Below are positions 47,831 through 58,331 of a DNA stretch of 64,000 bases, one piece after another; position 1 is the stretch's first letter, and the number at the start of each line of letters is the position of its first letter. The notes under the pieces were generated by a model. It ran no database searches, was not told where the DNA came from, and saw nothing but the letters and a program-made list of their open reading frames with translations. The DNA is from Corynebacterium jeikeium (GTDB lineage Bacteria; Actinomycetota; Actinomycetes; Mycobacteriales; Mycobacteriaceae): positions 1,240,001 through 1,304,000 of the forward strand of contig NZ_CP063195.1 of NCBI RefSeq assembly GCF_028609885.1. The letters run 5' to 3'. The position numbers were made by a program, and so were the translations under genes.

Positions 47831-50389
47831 TTGGGTATTGCCGCCGAACTAGCCGAACTGCTTCCGGACCTCGACGAAGTTCCAGAATCTCTAATTGATG
47901 ATGCAATTCTGGAATCCTTCCTCGGCTGGACGCGCGACCGCGGCATTACCCTCTACCCCGCCCAAGAAGAGGCGGCCACGGCGCTAGTCGCCCAGGACAA
48001 CGTCATCCTGGCCACCCCCACCGGGTCCGGCAAATCCATGGTTGCCATCGCAGCGCACTTCATCGCCATGGCGCGTAAGCAACGCAGCTTCTACACCGCA
48101 CCGATCAAGGCCCTGGTGAGCGAGAAGTTTTTCGACCTGTGCCAAACCTTCGGGCCGGAGAACGTCGGGATGATGACTGGTGACGCCACCGTCAACGGTG
48201 GGGCACCCATCATCTGCGCCACTGCCGAAATCGTTGCGAACATTGCTCTACGCGATGGCGCGAAAGCGAAGATCGACCAGGTAGTGATGGACGAGTTCCA
48301 CTACTACTCGGAGCCCGACCGCGGCTGGGCTTGGCAGGTTCCGCTGCTGGAGCTCCCTAAAGCTCAGTTCCTCTTAATGAGTGCCACCCTGGGCGATACA
48401 AAATGGCTGGAGGATGACCTCACCGAACGCACGGGGCGCCAGACAACCCTGGTGACGGGTACCACCCGCCCAGTTCCTCTGGATTTCCACTACGTCTACA
48501 CCCCCGTCCACGAGACAGTGGAAGAGCTGATCAGTGACGGCAAGTCGCCGATCTACATCGTCCACTTCACCCAACGCGAGGCCATCGAGCGTGCCCAAGC
48601 TTTGACAAGCATGAAGCTGGTGAACGACGAAGCGAAGGCAGCCATCGCCGAGGAAATCGGCGACTTCCGTTTTACCTCCGCCTTCGGTAAAACCCTTTCC
48701 CGTCTGCTGCGCAAGGGCATTGGCGTGCACCATGCGGGCCTGCTGCCGAAATACCGGCGCCTGGTTGAGCGTCTATCGCAGAAGGGACTGCTGAAGATCA
48801 TCTGCGGCACCGACACCCTGGGCGTAGGCATCAACGTGCCGATCCGCACCGTGCTGATGACGGGGCTGACAAAGTACGACGGAGTGAAGCACCGAGTGCT
48901 GAAGTCCCGTGAATTCCACCAGATCGCTGGGCGCGCAGGCCGTGCGGGCTACGACACGGAAGGCACCGTTGTGGTCCAGGCACCGGAGCACGAGATCGAG
49001 AACTTCCGCCTCCGCCAACGTGCTGGAAGCGACCCGAAGAAGATCAAGAAGCTGCGTAAGCGCTCGGCCCCGGAAGGCCAGGCTACCTGGAGCGAGTCGA
49101 CTTACGAGCGGCTTACACAAGCGGAACCAGAAGAGCTAACCAGCCAATTCCGCATGAGCAACTCAATGTTGTTGAACGTGGTCGCCCGCGACCAGTGGAC
49201 CTTTGAAGCTCTCGAACACCTACTGCGCACCAACCACGACACACGCTCAAAGCAAAACAAGGCCATCCTGCGAACAATTGAGCTCTACCGTGGACTTATC
49301 AACGCCGACGTGGTCGAGGAGTATGCGACGGACACTCCCAGTGGCAAGGATGCACGCCTGACCGCGGAACTAAGCCGCGACTTCGCGCTAAACCAGCCAC
49401 TTTCCCCCTTCGCACTGGCTGCGCTGGAGCTGCTGGACCCAGAATCCGAAACCTTCGCCTTGGACGTTATCTCGACATTTGAGGCCGTGCTGGAGGATCC
49501 TCGACAAGTGCTTATAGCGCAGCAGAAAGCGGAGCGGGGTGAGGAGATCGCGGCGCTAAAGGCAGAGGGCGTCGATTACACCGAACGCATGGCCATCGTC
49601 GAAGACATCACCTGGCCCATGCCGCTGGCCGACGAATTAGACCAGGCTTACGACACTTTCTGCGAGGGCAACCCCTGGGCTCGGGACTTTCAAATCAGTC
49701 CAAAATCTATCGTCCGCGACATGGTGGAAAAAGCCATGACTTTTTCCGACTTCGTATCCACATACGGACTGGGGCGCTCCGAGGGCGTGGTGCTGCGCTA
49801 CCTGACAGATGCCTACCGCACGCTAGAGCACTCTGTGCCGGAAAGCTACCGCTCCGAGGAACTCGATGACATCCTCGTATGGTTGGGCGAGCTTATCCGT
49901 CAGGTAGATTCCTCCCTCATCGACGAGTGGGTGCAGATGGCCGACCCGGATGCCCCGCTGACCGAGGATCAGGTCGCCGAGCACGCCTATGGGGTGGAGG
50001 ATACGAACCTGCTGTCTGCCAACCCGCAGGCTCTGACCCGCATGGTGCGCAACTACTTCTTCCGCCACGTGGAGCTCTTCGCCTTCGAGAAGGAGCGCGA
50101 ACTAGCGGAAATGGACGATTACCTGGACTCGCCGCCGGACTGGCCCGCCGCGATGGACGACTACTTCGACGAGTATGCGGATGTTGGTGTGGACGCCGCC
50201 GCGCGGTCGAATAAGAACATCCTCATCAAGCGCGGCACCGGCTCCGAGGCCGGAAGTTGGTTTGTCCGTCAGATCATCGACGATCCGGAAGGCGACCACG
50301 GCTGGGCGCTTGAAGGTGTGGTGGACCTCGCCGCGACGGACGAGGCCGGTGAGATCCGCCTGTCGGAACTCACGATCGTGCAGGGATAG
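47831..50389 (+). CDS. Ski2-like DEAD/DEAH-box RNA helicase
   Basis: An 852-aa SF2 helicase starting at TTG. Motifs: Walker A TPTGSGKSMVAIA, motif II MDEFHYYSEPDRG (DEFH), motif III LMSATLGDT, and motif VI region HQIAGRAGRAGYD. A long C-terminal helical domain follows, as in the actinobacterial HelY/DUF3516 group. Co-directional with the PAC2 gene, six bases apart. RNA processing or decay is the likely process. Confidence 0.88.
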   Translation: MGIAAELAELLPDLDEVPESLIDDAILESFLGWTRDRGITLYPAQEEAATALVAQDNVILATPTGSGKSMVAIAAHFIAMARKQRSFYTAPIKALVSEKFFDLCQTFGPENVGMMTGDATVNGGAPIICATAEIVANIALRDGAKAKIDQVVMDEFHYYSEPDRGWAWQVPLLELPKAQFLLMSATLGDTKWLEDDLTERTGRQTTLVTGTTRPVPLDFHYVYTPVHETVEELISDGKSPIYIVHFTQREAIERAQALTSMKLVNDEAKAAIAEEIGDFRFTSAFGKTLSRLLRKGIGVHHAGLLPKYRRLVERLSQKGLLKIICGTDTLGVGINVPIRTVLMTGLTKYDGVKHRVLKSREFHQIAGRAGRAGYDTEGTVVVQAPEHEIENFRLRQRAGSDPKKIKKLRKRSAPEGQATWSESTYERLTQAEPEELTSQFRMSNSMLLNVVARDQWTFEALEHLLRTNHDTRSKQNKAILRTIELYRGLINADVVEEYATDTPSGKDARLTAELSRDFALNQPLSPFALAALELLDPESETFALDVISTFEAVLEDPRQVLIAQQKAERGEEIAALKAEGVDYTERMAIVEDITWPMPLADELDQAYDTFCEGNPWARDFQISPKSIVRDMVEKAMTFSDFVSTYGLGRSEGVVLRYLTDAYRTLEHSVPESYRSEELDDILVWLGELIRQVDSSLIDEWVQMADPDAPLTEDQVAEHAYGVEDTNLLSANPQALTRMVRNYFFRHVELFAFEKERELAEMDDYLDSPPDWPAAMDDYFDEYADVGVDAAARSNKNILIKRGTGSEAGSWFVRQIIDDPEGDHGWALEGVVDLAATDEAGEIRLSELTIVQG

Positions 50390-50407
50390 CCCTAGCCATA
50401 AAGGCGC

Positions 50408-51370
50408 TTAAAGGAACGTCTCCAACACGCGGCGGCTTTCCTTCGCCACATGGTTGAAGGACTGCGCCACGATCTCCCCCAGCGCTGCGTAGTCATCGAT
50501 TCGCGTAGAGCTCGAGCGGTAAGCCATCCCGATCGTACGGCCGGCGCGCACCGCACCGCCAGCGAACGTTGCCAGGGCGATACCCGGACGCTGGCATTCC
50601 ACGGCCACTGCAGACAGCGGCACTAGGGTCGCGCCCAAACCGGCGGCTACCAGTTGGATCACCGTGGACAAGCTTGCAGCACGGGTCACGGAATGGCGCG
50701 GGTCGTTGGCCATGTCCACGGTGCGGCAAAGCTCGAGGATTTGGTCGCGCAGGCAGTGGCCGTCGTCCAGCAGCAGCAGTTCGATGTTCTTCAGTTCGTC
50801 TACAGTCAGATCCTTCCGACCGGCAAGAGAGTGTCCTTCCGGCAGAACCAGCACGAACTCTTCGGTGTATAGATCAACTGTGTTTAGCCCACCGCCTTCG
50901 CCCGGCATGCCAAGCACAGCAACGTCGATCTTGCCCTGGCGAAGTGCGTCCACCAACAGCGGGGACTTCTCCTCCACAATGCGCGGCTCCAGCTTGGGTG
51001 CGACATCGTTAACCGTGTGCAGCACGTCGGGCAAGATGTAGGGCGCGACGGTGGGGATCATTCCAATGGCTAGAGAACCGACCAGGCCACCATGGGCGCC
51101 CCGAGCGTGGGTGACGAAGGTCTCCAAGCTCTCCAGCGTTGCTTGCGCGAAAGGAAGAAGCCCTCGCCCTACTGGGGTGACGATCACCTTGCGAGTAGAT
51201 CGTTCGATCAGTTGCACACCTAGCCCCGCTTCCAGCGCGGCCAGCGCTTGGGACAGCGACGGCTGGGAGATCCCCAGGTGTGCGGCGGCGGTACCGAAGT
51301 GACCGTGTTCGGCGATGGTCACGAAGGTACGCAGTTGGGCGACTGTTGGTCGATACTCTCTTTGAACCAC
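50408..51370 (-). CDS. oxyR: LysR-type hydrogen peroxide sensor OxyR
   Basis: 320-aa LysR regulator. The N-terminal helix-turn-helix (GHFGTAAAHLGISQPSLSQALA) is followed by the co-inducer domain with LLLLDDGHCLRDQILELC, which holds the two redox Cys in the spacing of E. coli OxyR (C199/C208). It should control catalase, Dps and other peroxide genes; none is adjacent. Convergent with the helicase gene. Confidence 0.93.
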   Translation of the reverse strand: MVQREYRPTVAQLRTFVTIAEHGHFGTAAAHLGISQPSLSQALAALEAGLGVQLIERSTRKVIVTPVGRGLLPFAQATLESLETFVTHARGAHGGLVGSLAIGMIPTVAPYILPDVLHTVNDVAPKLEPRIVEEKSPLLVDALRQGKIDVAVLGMPGEGGGLNTVDLYTEEFVLVLPEGHSLAGRKDLTVDELKNIELLLLDDGHCLRDQILELCRTVDMANDPRHSVTRAASLSTVIQLVAAGLGATLVPLSAVAVECQRPGIALATFAGGAVRAGRTIGMAYRSSSTRIDDYAALGEIVAQSFNHVAKESRRVLETFL

Positions 51371-51441
51371 GTCCTCAACTCTACAGCAATTATTAGAAAA
51401 GTATAATTACAACCGGAAAAATAAGTACCTTTGCCCTATAT

Positions 51442-53520
51442 CTAGCTCACCTGTAGTTCAGCGGTCCCCTCGAAGGGAGACAGCTTGCCCAAGAAGGCCT
51501 TCCAATCGCCCTTGAGGCGCACGGTGTACTTGCCGGGCTGCACATCGCGTGTGCCCCACTCGACGGTGGTGCGTGTCTGCCCGAAAGAATTCTCGAAGGT
51601 GATTAGAGTGTTCTCGCTAGAGTCGTCCGCGACCACCTTCCCGCTGGCGTCCTCGATCGTCACGTAGCCCTCGCCGTGGCGCATGTCGTTGTTCGGGTTC
51701 GCGCCTACAAATACCACCCGCGCCTGCGAGCCGGCCTTTACTTCCCTGGGTGCTTCCAGCACTTCTCCGAACTTCTTTCCCGGCGGCGGCGCATCCATCC
51801 AGTTGTCGCTTCCCGGCACATTCGGGATCAGTCCGGTGAGGTCGCCCGCGGGTTGTCCAACCTCCACCGGCTTTCCCTCCTTGAGAGCGTGCGCCATCTC
51901 GTCGAGCACGTCCTGAAAAGCGGACAGCTGATACTGGCCGAAAATCGTCGCGCCGCCCTCGTAGTTCTGCGCCTCGTACTCTTCGGGCGTGGTGATGTAG
52001 TGGCCATAGGCGTTGGTGTATCCCTGCACCACGACGGTGTTTTCAGGCACACCTAGCGCCGCCGCGACGGTGCGCTTCATGCGCAAGCCGCTGGTAATCG
52101 TCGGCTCGAAACCAAGGCTCACCAGAACAAACGAGCCCAGGCGGTGGATCGTGAAGGGATGGACCTGCTGAATCATGCCGTCGATGTACCCCATTGGCAG
52201 CAGGCATTCCTTCGGGCCGTGGATGTCCTTGATCTCTTGGGGAGCCAGGAAATTGTTGAGGTCGCGGACCCACGGGTTACCTCCGCGCTCCCCCTCGTTG
52301 AAGCCCAGGATAGGAACACCGCCGCCGTCTTCCTGCGAGGATCCTGCAAATGCCGCTCCCAGTACCGCCGGCCCCAGCTTGTGCTCCTTCTTGTCCGGCG
52401 TAAAGCGGGGACTGGCCACCAGCTGTGGGCAGTTCACCCATCGCATGCGCCCATCGATGCCGCCTGCCGACCAGTCCTTGCCCAGGTCGTTGGTCGCTGC
52501 CATCATCCTCTCACCAAGAATCTGCGCGGACTCGCGCTCGTCTGCTCCCGGCCCAGAGTTGGGCGTCAACCCCATATTCGGAGTGATATCACCCGGGGTC
52601 ATGTTCGCAAAGGCCGCGACAAATGGCGCGTCCTCAGGGTATCGGTGCACCACACCGTGTGCTTCCTCCGTCGCCCAGGCTGCGTAGCCCTTGTTGTCGC
52701 CTGCGATGTGCTTATACTCCGCACCGAAGCTCGTCGGGTGCAGTGAGTACCAATTGATCAGCCCGACCTGCTTGCCGCCGCGCGAAACGTGGAGGGTCAC
52801 ACTGCGTGTGTCCACACCGTTGGGTAGCGCCTTCTTGTCCTCTTCGGGGTTCCTGTCCCACGAGGTCTTTGACCTATTGACGCCGGCATCAGCGACCGTT
52901 GTTTCAGCCACGGTTACTTCCGAAGGCTGGATATCCGCGTGCGCGCGCTCAATCGCCGTTACGATCCCCGCCACCGTGGCCTCAAAAGTCTTCGGGCGGA
53001 AGCCGCCGTGGGTGATGTCAACCATCAGGTGCTGGGATGTACCACCAGGAGCCACGTGAGTGTGAGTTGCCGCTAGAAGGACATTGGATTGGTTGTAGAG
53101 GTCTCCGAACTTCTCCTTGAGGCGGCGGAGCACCTCCAGGTGGATGGACTGGAACATCAATCCGACGTCGCAGGTGACGTGAACGAGACGGGAATTGTCG
53201 CGGTTGGCGTCAACAAAAATAAATGCCCGAGCGTATTGACGGCGCTGTATACCGACGGTCTTTTGCTCGTCCACGGCATAGCCGAACATACCGGCACCCC
53301 AAGGCTCACCGGTCATATCTGCCAATCCGCGGCCGACCTGGAAGCCTCCCCCACTGCCGTTAGCAGCGTCTTGTGCGCTTGCTCCAGGCGCACCAGCCGA
53401 AGCCCAGAGGACGGTTCCGGATACTGCAGCCATCCCGCGGAAGAAGCTGCGACGGCTGAGCTGGGAGCTCAGCGGGTTCTGCAAGTTGTTTCGGGTGGCG
53501 TTATGGCCGTGTTCACACAT
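51442..53520 (-). CDS. Tat-exported neutral/alkaline ceramidase with Thr at the nucleophile position
   Basis: A 692-aa secreted ceramidase cleaving N-acyl sphingoid bases to fatty acid and sphingosine. Tat signal LSRRSFFRG (RR 23-24) ends near AGAPGASAQD. Zinc site residues are seen in ATHTHVAPGG (H153/H155), NWYSLHPTSF (H261), LGFEPTITSG (E472) and QGYTNAYGHYITTPEEY. The catalytic loop reads GDITPN (T313), where characterised enzymes have GDVSPN with Ser as nucleophile. A C-terminal Ig-like domain (from about 570) is present. It lies between oxyR and hrpA, which are neighbours in C. glutamicum, so it is likely accessory. Confidence 0.9.
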   Translation of the reverse strand: MCEHGHNATRNNLQNPLSSQLSRRSFFRGMAAVSGTVLWASAGAPGASAQDAANGSGGGFQVGRGLADMTGEPWGAGMFGYAVDEQKTVGIQRRQYARAFIFVDANRDNSRLVHVTCDVGLMFQSIHLEVLRRLKEKFGDLYNQSNVLLAATHTHVAPGGTSQHLMVDITHGGFRPKTFEATVAGIVTAIERAHADIQPSEVTVAETTVADAGVNRSKTSWDRNPEEDKKALPNGVDTRSVTLHVSRGGKQVGLINWYSLHPTSFGAEYKHIAGDNKGYAAWATEEAHGVVHRYPEDAPFVAAFANMTPGDITPNMGLTPNSGPGADERESAQILGERMMAATNDLGKDWSAGGIDGRMRWVNCPQLVASPRFTPDKKEHKLGPAVLGAAFAGSSQEDGGGVPILGFNEGERGGNPWVRDLNNFLAPQEIKDIHGPKECLLPMGYIDGMIQQVHPFTIHRLGSFVLVSLGFEPTITSGLRMKRTVAAALGVPENTVVVQGYTNAYGHYITTPEEYEAQNYEGGATIFGQYQLSAFQDVLDEMAHALKEGKPVEVGQPAGDLTGLIPNVPGSDNWMDAPPPGKKFGEVLEAPREVKAGSQARVVFVGANPNNDMRHGEGYVTIEDASGKVVADDSSENTLITFENSFGQTRTTVEWGTRDVQPGKYTVRLKGDWKAFLGKLSPFEGTAELQVS

Positions 53521-53768
53521 GAGGTCTCTCGTTTCTCAAAACTACTTAAAAAATTAGATTGTTTTGACTGACGAAAGACTAGACCAGATCCATTGACCCG
53601 CGGGATCGTTTCCGTATATTAAGTAAATATTTATGCTGGTCTAATCTTTTTTGGGGGTAGAAAGCGCGGAGGGGCGTAGGTTCCTCCCATAACAGCACGT
53701 TGCTAGAATCGGCCTGTTCAGCCCTGAAAATCTGGGAAGTTTTGGCTAGCGAGACGGGTGATTCACAC

Positions 53769-56700
53769 ATGACGGACGCGGACGGGTCGACATCCCCCAC
53801 CAACGAGAGCCGTACCCAGGGCAAGCCACAGGGGCGCAGGCGCTCCCGGCGACGCTCAAACAAGCGCCGCCGTCCGCAATTCGTCCGCAGCATCCCTCCG
53901 ATTTCCTACCCCGATCTTCCCGTCTCTGAGCGGCGGGAAGACATCAAACAAGCCATCGAAGACAATCAGGTCGTCATCATCGCGGGCGAAACCGGCTCGG
54001 GTAAGACCACCCAGATCCCCAAGATGTGCCTGGAACTCGGCCGCGGTCGCACAAAGGTGATCGGCCACACCCAGCCGCGCCGTATCGCAGCTCGCAGCGT
54101 GGCCGAGCGTATCGCAGAGGAACTCGATCAGGAGATCGGCGACGATACCTCCCTGGTCGGCTACAAGATCCGCTTCGACGATACGATCTCGAAGCACACC
54201 GCCGTGAAGCTCATGACAGACGGTGTGCTGCTCAACGAGATCCAGCGCGACCGCCTACTGCGGGACTACGACACGATCATTGTCGACGAGGCTCACGAGC
54301 GCAGCCTCAACATTGACTTCCTCCTCGGCTATCTCAAGCAGTTGCTGCCGAAGCGACCCGACTTGAAGGTCATCATCACCTCCGCCACCATCGACCCCGA
54401 AAGTTTCGCCAAGCATTTTGCGGACGCCAACGGCTCCCCCGCCCCGATCATCGAAGTCTCGGGCCGCACTTACCCGGTGGAGATTCGCTATCGGCCGCTT
54501 GTGACGGAACGGGAGAACCCGAAGACCGGCGAGGTCATCGAGGTGGAGACCGACCCTCTGGACGGCCTCGTCGGGGCGTGTAGGGAGCTGATGCGCGCCG
54601 GCGACGGCGACATCCTGTGTTTCTTCTCCGGTGAACGCGAAATCCGTGACGCAGCCGAGGCATTGGAAGGCGAATTCGCTGGCGCCGGCGGAGCACGAAA
54701 AGTAGACGTTCTGCCACTGTTCGGGCGCCTTTCAAACGCCGAGCAGCACCGTGTGTTCCACACAGGCCCGCGCCGACGCATTGTACTGGCCACCAACATT
54801 GCAGAAACCTCGCTGACGGTCCCCGGCATCCACTACGTCGTGGACACTGGCTATGCCCGCATTTCTCGCTACTCCAACCGCACCAAAGTCCAACGCCTGC
54901 CGGTGGAGCCCATTAGCCAGGCCAGCGCCAAACAGCGCTCCGGCCGCTCCGGCCGTATCGCCGACGGCATTGCCATTCGCCTGTACTCGGAGGAGGACTT
55001 CGAGGCACGCCCGGAGTTCACCGACCCCGAGATTCTGCGGACCCACCTGTCCAGCGTAATCCTGTCCATGGCCGCCCTCGGCTTGGGCGATATTGAACGC
55101 TTCCCATTCCTCCAGGCACCCGACAGCAAGTCCATTCGCGACGGTGTAGCTCTGCTGCAGGAGCTCGGGGCGTTGGCGTCCACAAAAGAAGCAGCGCTTA
55201 CCCCCATCGGCCGCGACATGGCGCGTATCCCCACCGACCCGCGGCTCGCGCGCATGCTGGTGGCCGGGCACGCGAACAATATCATCGAACCCATTGCGGT
55301 GATCGTGTCGGCCCTATCCATCCAGGACGTGCGCGAACGTCCCCTAGAAAAGCAGCAGCAAGCAGACGAAATGCACGCGCGTTTCAAGGCGAACTCAGAC
55401 TTCGTGAGCCTGCTTAAGCTCTGGAACTACCTGCAGGAACAGCGCCAGGAATTGTCGGCGAATAAGTTCCGCAGGCTGTGCCAGCGGGAGTTTATCCACT
55501 ATGTACGCGTCCGCGAATGGATGGATTTGGTACGCCAAATGCTCTCCGTTGTACAGGACCTTAGCTGGAAGATTCCGAATATTCGCCACGTGAGGGAGCT
55601 CGTTTTCGAGCCGGAGGCGATCGACGAGGATCTGGTTCACCAGTCCATACTCACTGGCCTTTTGACCCACGTGGGAATGCGCGAGGGGAACTCCAAGCAA
55701 TTCACTGGCACCCGCGGATCGCATTTCGTGGTGCACCCGTCCTCTCACGTGTCGAAGAAGCCCCCGCAGTGGCTCATGGCTGCTGAGCTGGTGGAAACCT
55801 CTCAGGTCTTCGCCCGCACGGTGGGGCCCATCGACCCTAGCTGGATCGAAACGATCGCCCCGCACATGGTGAAGTACAACTACTCCGAGCCGGTTTGGTC
55901 GTCTTCCCGCGGGGCGGCAATGGTGCACGAAAAGGTGTTGCTTCTGGGCTTGCCGATCGTCGCCGACAGAATGGTTAATGCGTCGAAGGTGGACCGTGCA
56001 TTGGCGCGTGAATTGTTTATCCGGCACGCACTCGTGGAGGGCGATTGGAAAACCCGCCACCACTTCTTCGCCCACAACCAAAAGCTTCTCTCCGAGGCGA
56101 CCGAATTGGAGGATAAGGCTCGCCGCCGCGATATCGTTGTCGACGATCAAACGCTCTTTGATTTTTATGACGCCCGCTTGCCAGAAAAGATCGTGTCCTC
56201 CCGACACTTCGATTCTTGGTGGAAGAAGGCTCGCCATAAAGACCCGCACCAGCTGGACTTCACACTAGACGCACTGATTGATTCGGAGGAGGCTGCGAAA
56301 GCCGCTGACGAATTCCCAGACGTCTGGCGACAGGGCAGCCTGGAGTTCGAACTCAGCTATGTCTTCTTGCCGGGTGACCCGGACGACGGTATGACGATGC
56401 GTGTGCCGATCCCCCTGTTGGCTAACGTCTCCGAGCCGGAAACGCGCTGGTTGGTTGCCGGTATGCGGGAGGAGCTGGCGATCGCCCTGATCCGTTCCCT
56501 GCCCAAGCCGTTGCGCACGAGTGTGGTTCCTGCCAGCAATTTCGCCAGCGCAGCCTTAAAGCGGATGGTTCCCTTTGACGGAGAGTTTGGGTTCGCTCTA
56601 GCCGAGGCTCTGCGGGAGCTTGGCGGCCAGGGAATCTCCGCACAAGATTTTGACTGGTCGCGGGTTCCCGGCCACCTGCGCATGCAATTCGCAGCTATCG

Positions 56701-57746
56701 ATCGCCGCGGCAATGTGATCGAAAAATCGCGGGACCTGAAGTACCTGCAGAACAAGCTGGCCGGACAGGTCACGTCGGCCATTGCGCAGGCCGCAGCTCG
56801 TTCCAAGGGTGCAGCCCCGAGCGATGCGGCGCAGCATACACCGTCGCGCCGGAAGGCCTCTAAGAAGCAGGCTGGAACTTCGACCGGCGTGCTAGCCACC
56901 GCTGATGCGTGGACCGCTGACGGCATCGGCGTGCTGCCTGAAACGGTGGAAACAGTAGTAGACGGCCAGACTCTAAACACCTACCCTGCGATCGTCGCTA
57001 CTCAAGACAGGGTGACCTTGAAGGCCTTCCCCACCAAACAGGCTGCGGACGGCCAGCAGTTCACCACGGTCTTGAACATGATGGTCGCAGCCTGCACTGT
57101 CTCCCCGAAGCAGATGATAAAGGGGCTTCCTCTGCGCCAGCGAGTGGCTATGGAGAACACTCCAGGGGGTGTGGATGGCCTAGTCAACGACGTTGTGGCG
57201 CTAGCTTGCCGCGACATGCTGATGAAGTTGGGGCCCGTGATCCGCGATCCGGACAAATGCGACGAAGTCGTGGCGGTAGCCCACTCCCAAGGGCCCGGGC
57301 GGGTGCGCCAATACGTGGTTGCCTTGGCTCCTGCGGTGCTCGCAGTCGCAGATATGTCGGCGGAACTCAAGGGATGGTCCGGTGAGGCGATCGACGACAT
57401 GCACGCGCAGTTGAACTTCTTCCTGGGTAAGCATGCGATCGCCCGTAATGGGATCGAGCACATGCGCCACGTACCACGCTATGTGGAGGCGATGCGTGCC
57501 CGTCTTGAGCTGATGAAGGCTGACCCTTACAAGGAAGAGGACCTGGACCAGGAGGTTCAGGAAGCCTTTGAACTGTTAGAAAAGACCAAAAAGCGTTTGC
57601 CAACTGCGCGGGCCGCGTCGCCGCAGATTAAGGAGGTGCGCTGGATGATCGAGGAGTTGCGCGTTAGCCTATTCGCCCAGAACCTCGGTACGGCGCATTC
57701 CGTTTCCCTGCAGCGAATCCGCAAGAAACTGGAAAAGATTCGCTAG
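53769..57746 (+). CDS. hrpA: ATP-dependent RNA helicase HrpA
   Basis: DEAH-box helicase of 1325 aa, starting at ATG 53769 (MTDADGSTS). After a disordered Arg-rich leader (RRSRRRSNKRRR) come Walker A IAGETGSGKTTQIP, motif II DEAHERSLNIDF, motif III ITSATIDPESF and motif VI QRSGRSGRIADG. HA2, OB and the long HrpA-specific C-terminal domain follow. In E. coli HrpA rescues stalled or collided ribosomes. Convergent with nrdR. Confidence 0.95.
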   Translation: MTDADGSTSPTNESRTQGKPQGRRRSRRRSNKRRRPQFVRSIPPISYPDLPVSERREDIKQAIEDNQVVIIAGETGSGKTTQIPKMCLELGRGRTKVIGHTQPRRIAARSVAERIAEELDQEIGDDTSLVGYKIRFDDTISKHTAVKLMTDGVLLNEIQRDRLLRDYDTIIVDEAHERSLNIDFLLGYLKQLLPKRPDLKVIITSATIDPESFAKHFADANGSPAPIIEVSGRTYPVEIRYRPLVTERENPKTGEVIEVETDPLDGLVGACRELMRAGDGDILCFFSGEREIRDAAEALEGEFAGAGGARKVDVLPLFGRLSNAEQHRVFHTGPRRRIVLATNIAETSLTVPGIHYVVDTGYARISRYSNRTKVQRLPVEPISQASAKQRSGRSGRIADGIAIRLYSEEDFEARPEFTDPEILRTHLSSVILSMAALGLGDIERFPFLQAPDSKSIRDGVALLQELGALASTKEAALTPIGRDMARIPTDPRLARMLVAGHANNIIEPIAVIVSALSIQDVRERPLEKQQQADEMHARFKANSDFVSLLKLWNYLQEQRQELSANKFRRLCQREFIHYVRVREWMDLVRQMLSVVQDLSWKIPNIRHVRELVFEPEAIDEDLVHQSILTGLLTHVGMREGNSKQFTGTRGSHFVVHPSSHVSKKPPQWLMAAELVETSQVFARTVGPIDPSWIETIAPHMVKYNYSEPVWSSSRGAAMVHEKVLLLGLPIVADRMVNASKVDRALARELFIRHALVEGDWKTRHHFFAHNQKLLSEATELEDKARRRDIVVDDQTLFDFYDARLPEKIVSSRHFDSWWKKARHKDPHQLDFTLDALIDSEEAAKAADEFPDVWRQGSLEFELSYVFLPGDPDDGMTMRVPIPLLANVSEPETRWLVAGMREELAIALIRSLPKPLRTSVVPASNFASAALKRMVPFDGEFGFALAEALRELGGQGISAQDFDWSRVPGHLRMQFAAIDRRGNVIEKSRDLKYLQNKLAGQVTSAIAQAAARSKGAAPSDAAQHTPSRRKASKKQAGTSTGVLATADAWTADGIGVLPETVETVVDGQTLNTYPAIVATQDRVTLKAFPTKQAADGQQFTTVLNMMVAACTVSPKQMIKGLPLRQRVAMENTPGGVDGLVNDVVALACRDMLMKLGPVIRDPDKCDEVVAVAHSQGPGRVRQYVVALAPAVLAVADMSAELKGWSGEAIDDMHAQLNFFLGKHAIARNGIEHMRHVPRYVEAMRARLELMKADPYKEEDLDQEVQEAFELLEKTKKRLPTARAASPQIKEVRWMIEELRVSLFAQNLGTAHSVSLQRIRKKLEKIR

Positions 57747-57758
57747 CGCTTTTTGCCG

Positions 57759-58250
57759 CTAGTTATCTTCGCTGTTATCCCCCACGGGAGGGGCGGCTAG
57801 CGCTTGGCGATGAGCCCGCAGCGATTCGATCTCCTGCTCGAAGTCTTCAGCGCAATTAAAAGATTTATACACCGAGGCGAAGCGCAGATAGGCAACCTCG
57901 TCTAGAGTTCGCAGCGGATCGAGAATCGCCAAGCCGATCTGGTTCGCTGGCACTTGCGAACCATGCGCCACGCGCACAGCCTGTTCCACCTCATGAGCAA
58001 GGCGCTTCAGCGCGTCGTCCGAGACATCGCGACCCTGGCAAGCACGCCGAACACCCTTGATAACCTTCTCCCTACTGAATTCCTCAGTCACCCCGTTGCG
58101 CTTAACCACCAGCAGGACGGACCTTTCGATGGTGGTGAAACGGGTCTGGCACTCGCTGCATTCACGACGACGGCGAATAGATACGCCCATTTCGATAGAA
58201 CGCGAGTCGACTACGCGGGAAGATTCAGAATTGCAAGAGGGACACAACAC
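57759..58250 (-). CDS. nrdR: Transcriptional repressor NrdR
   Basis: Zinc-ribbon/ATP-cone repressor of ribonucleotide reductase genes. 163 aa: CPSCNS and CSECQTRF form the zinc site, and [24 protein letters not shown] is the ATP-cone. Same position, between hrpA and divS/lexA, as in C. glutamicum. Confidence 0.97.
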   Translation of the reverse strand: MLCPSCNSESSRVVDSRSIEMGVSIRRRRECSECQTRFTTIERSVLLVVKRNGVTEEFSREKVIKGVRRACQGRDVSDDALKRLAHEVEQAVRVAHGSQVPANQIGLAILDPLRTLDEVAYLRFASVYKSFNCAEDFEQEIESLRAHRQALAAPPVGDNSEDN

Positions 58251-58331
58251 GCCCTCTACCTTAGTCTGAGTCCAAACCAGGACAGAAGATTTCTAAAGCT
58301 ACAGTCCCCGCTCCCCGTCTTAAGGATCGCC

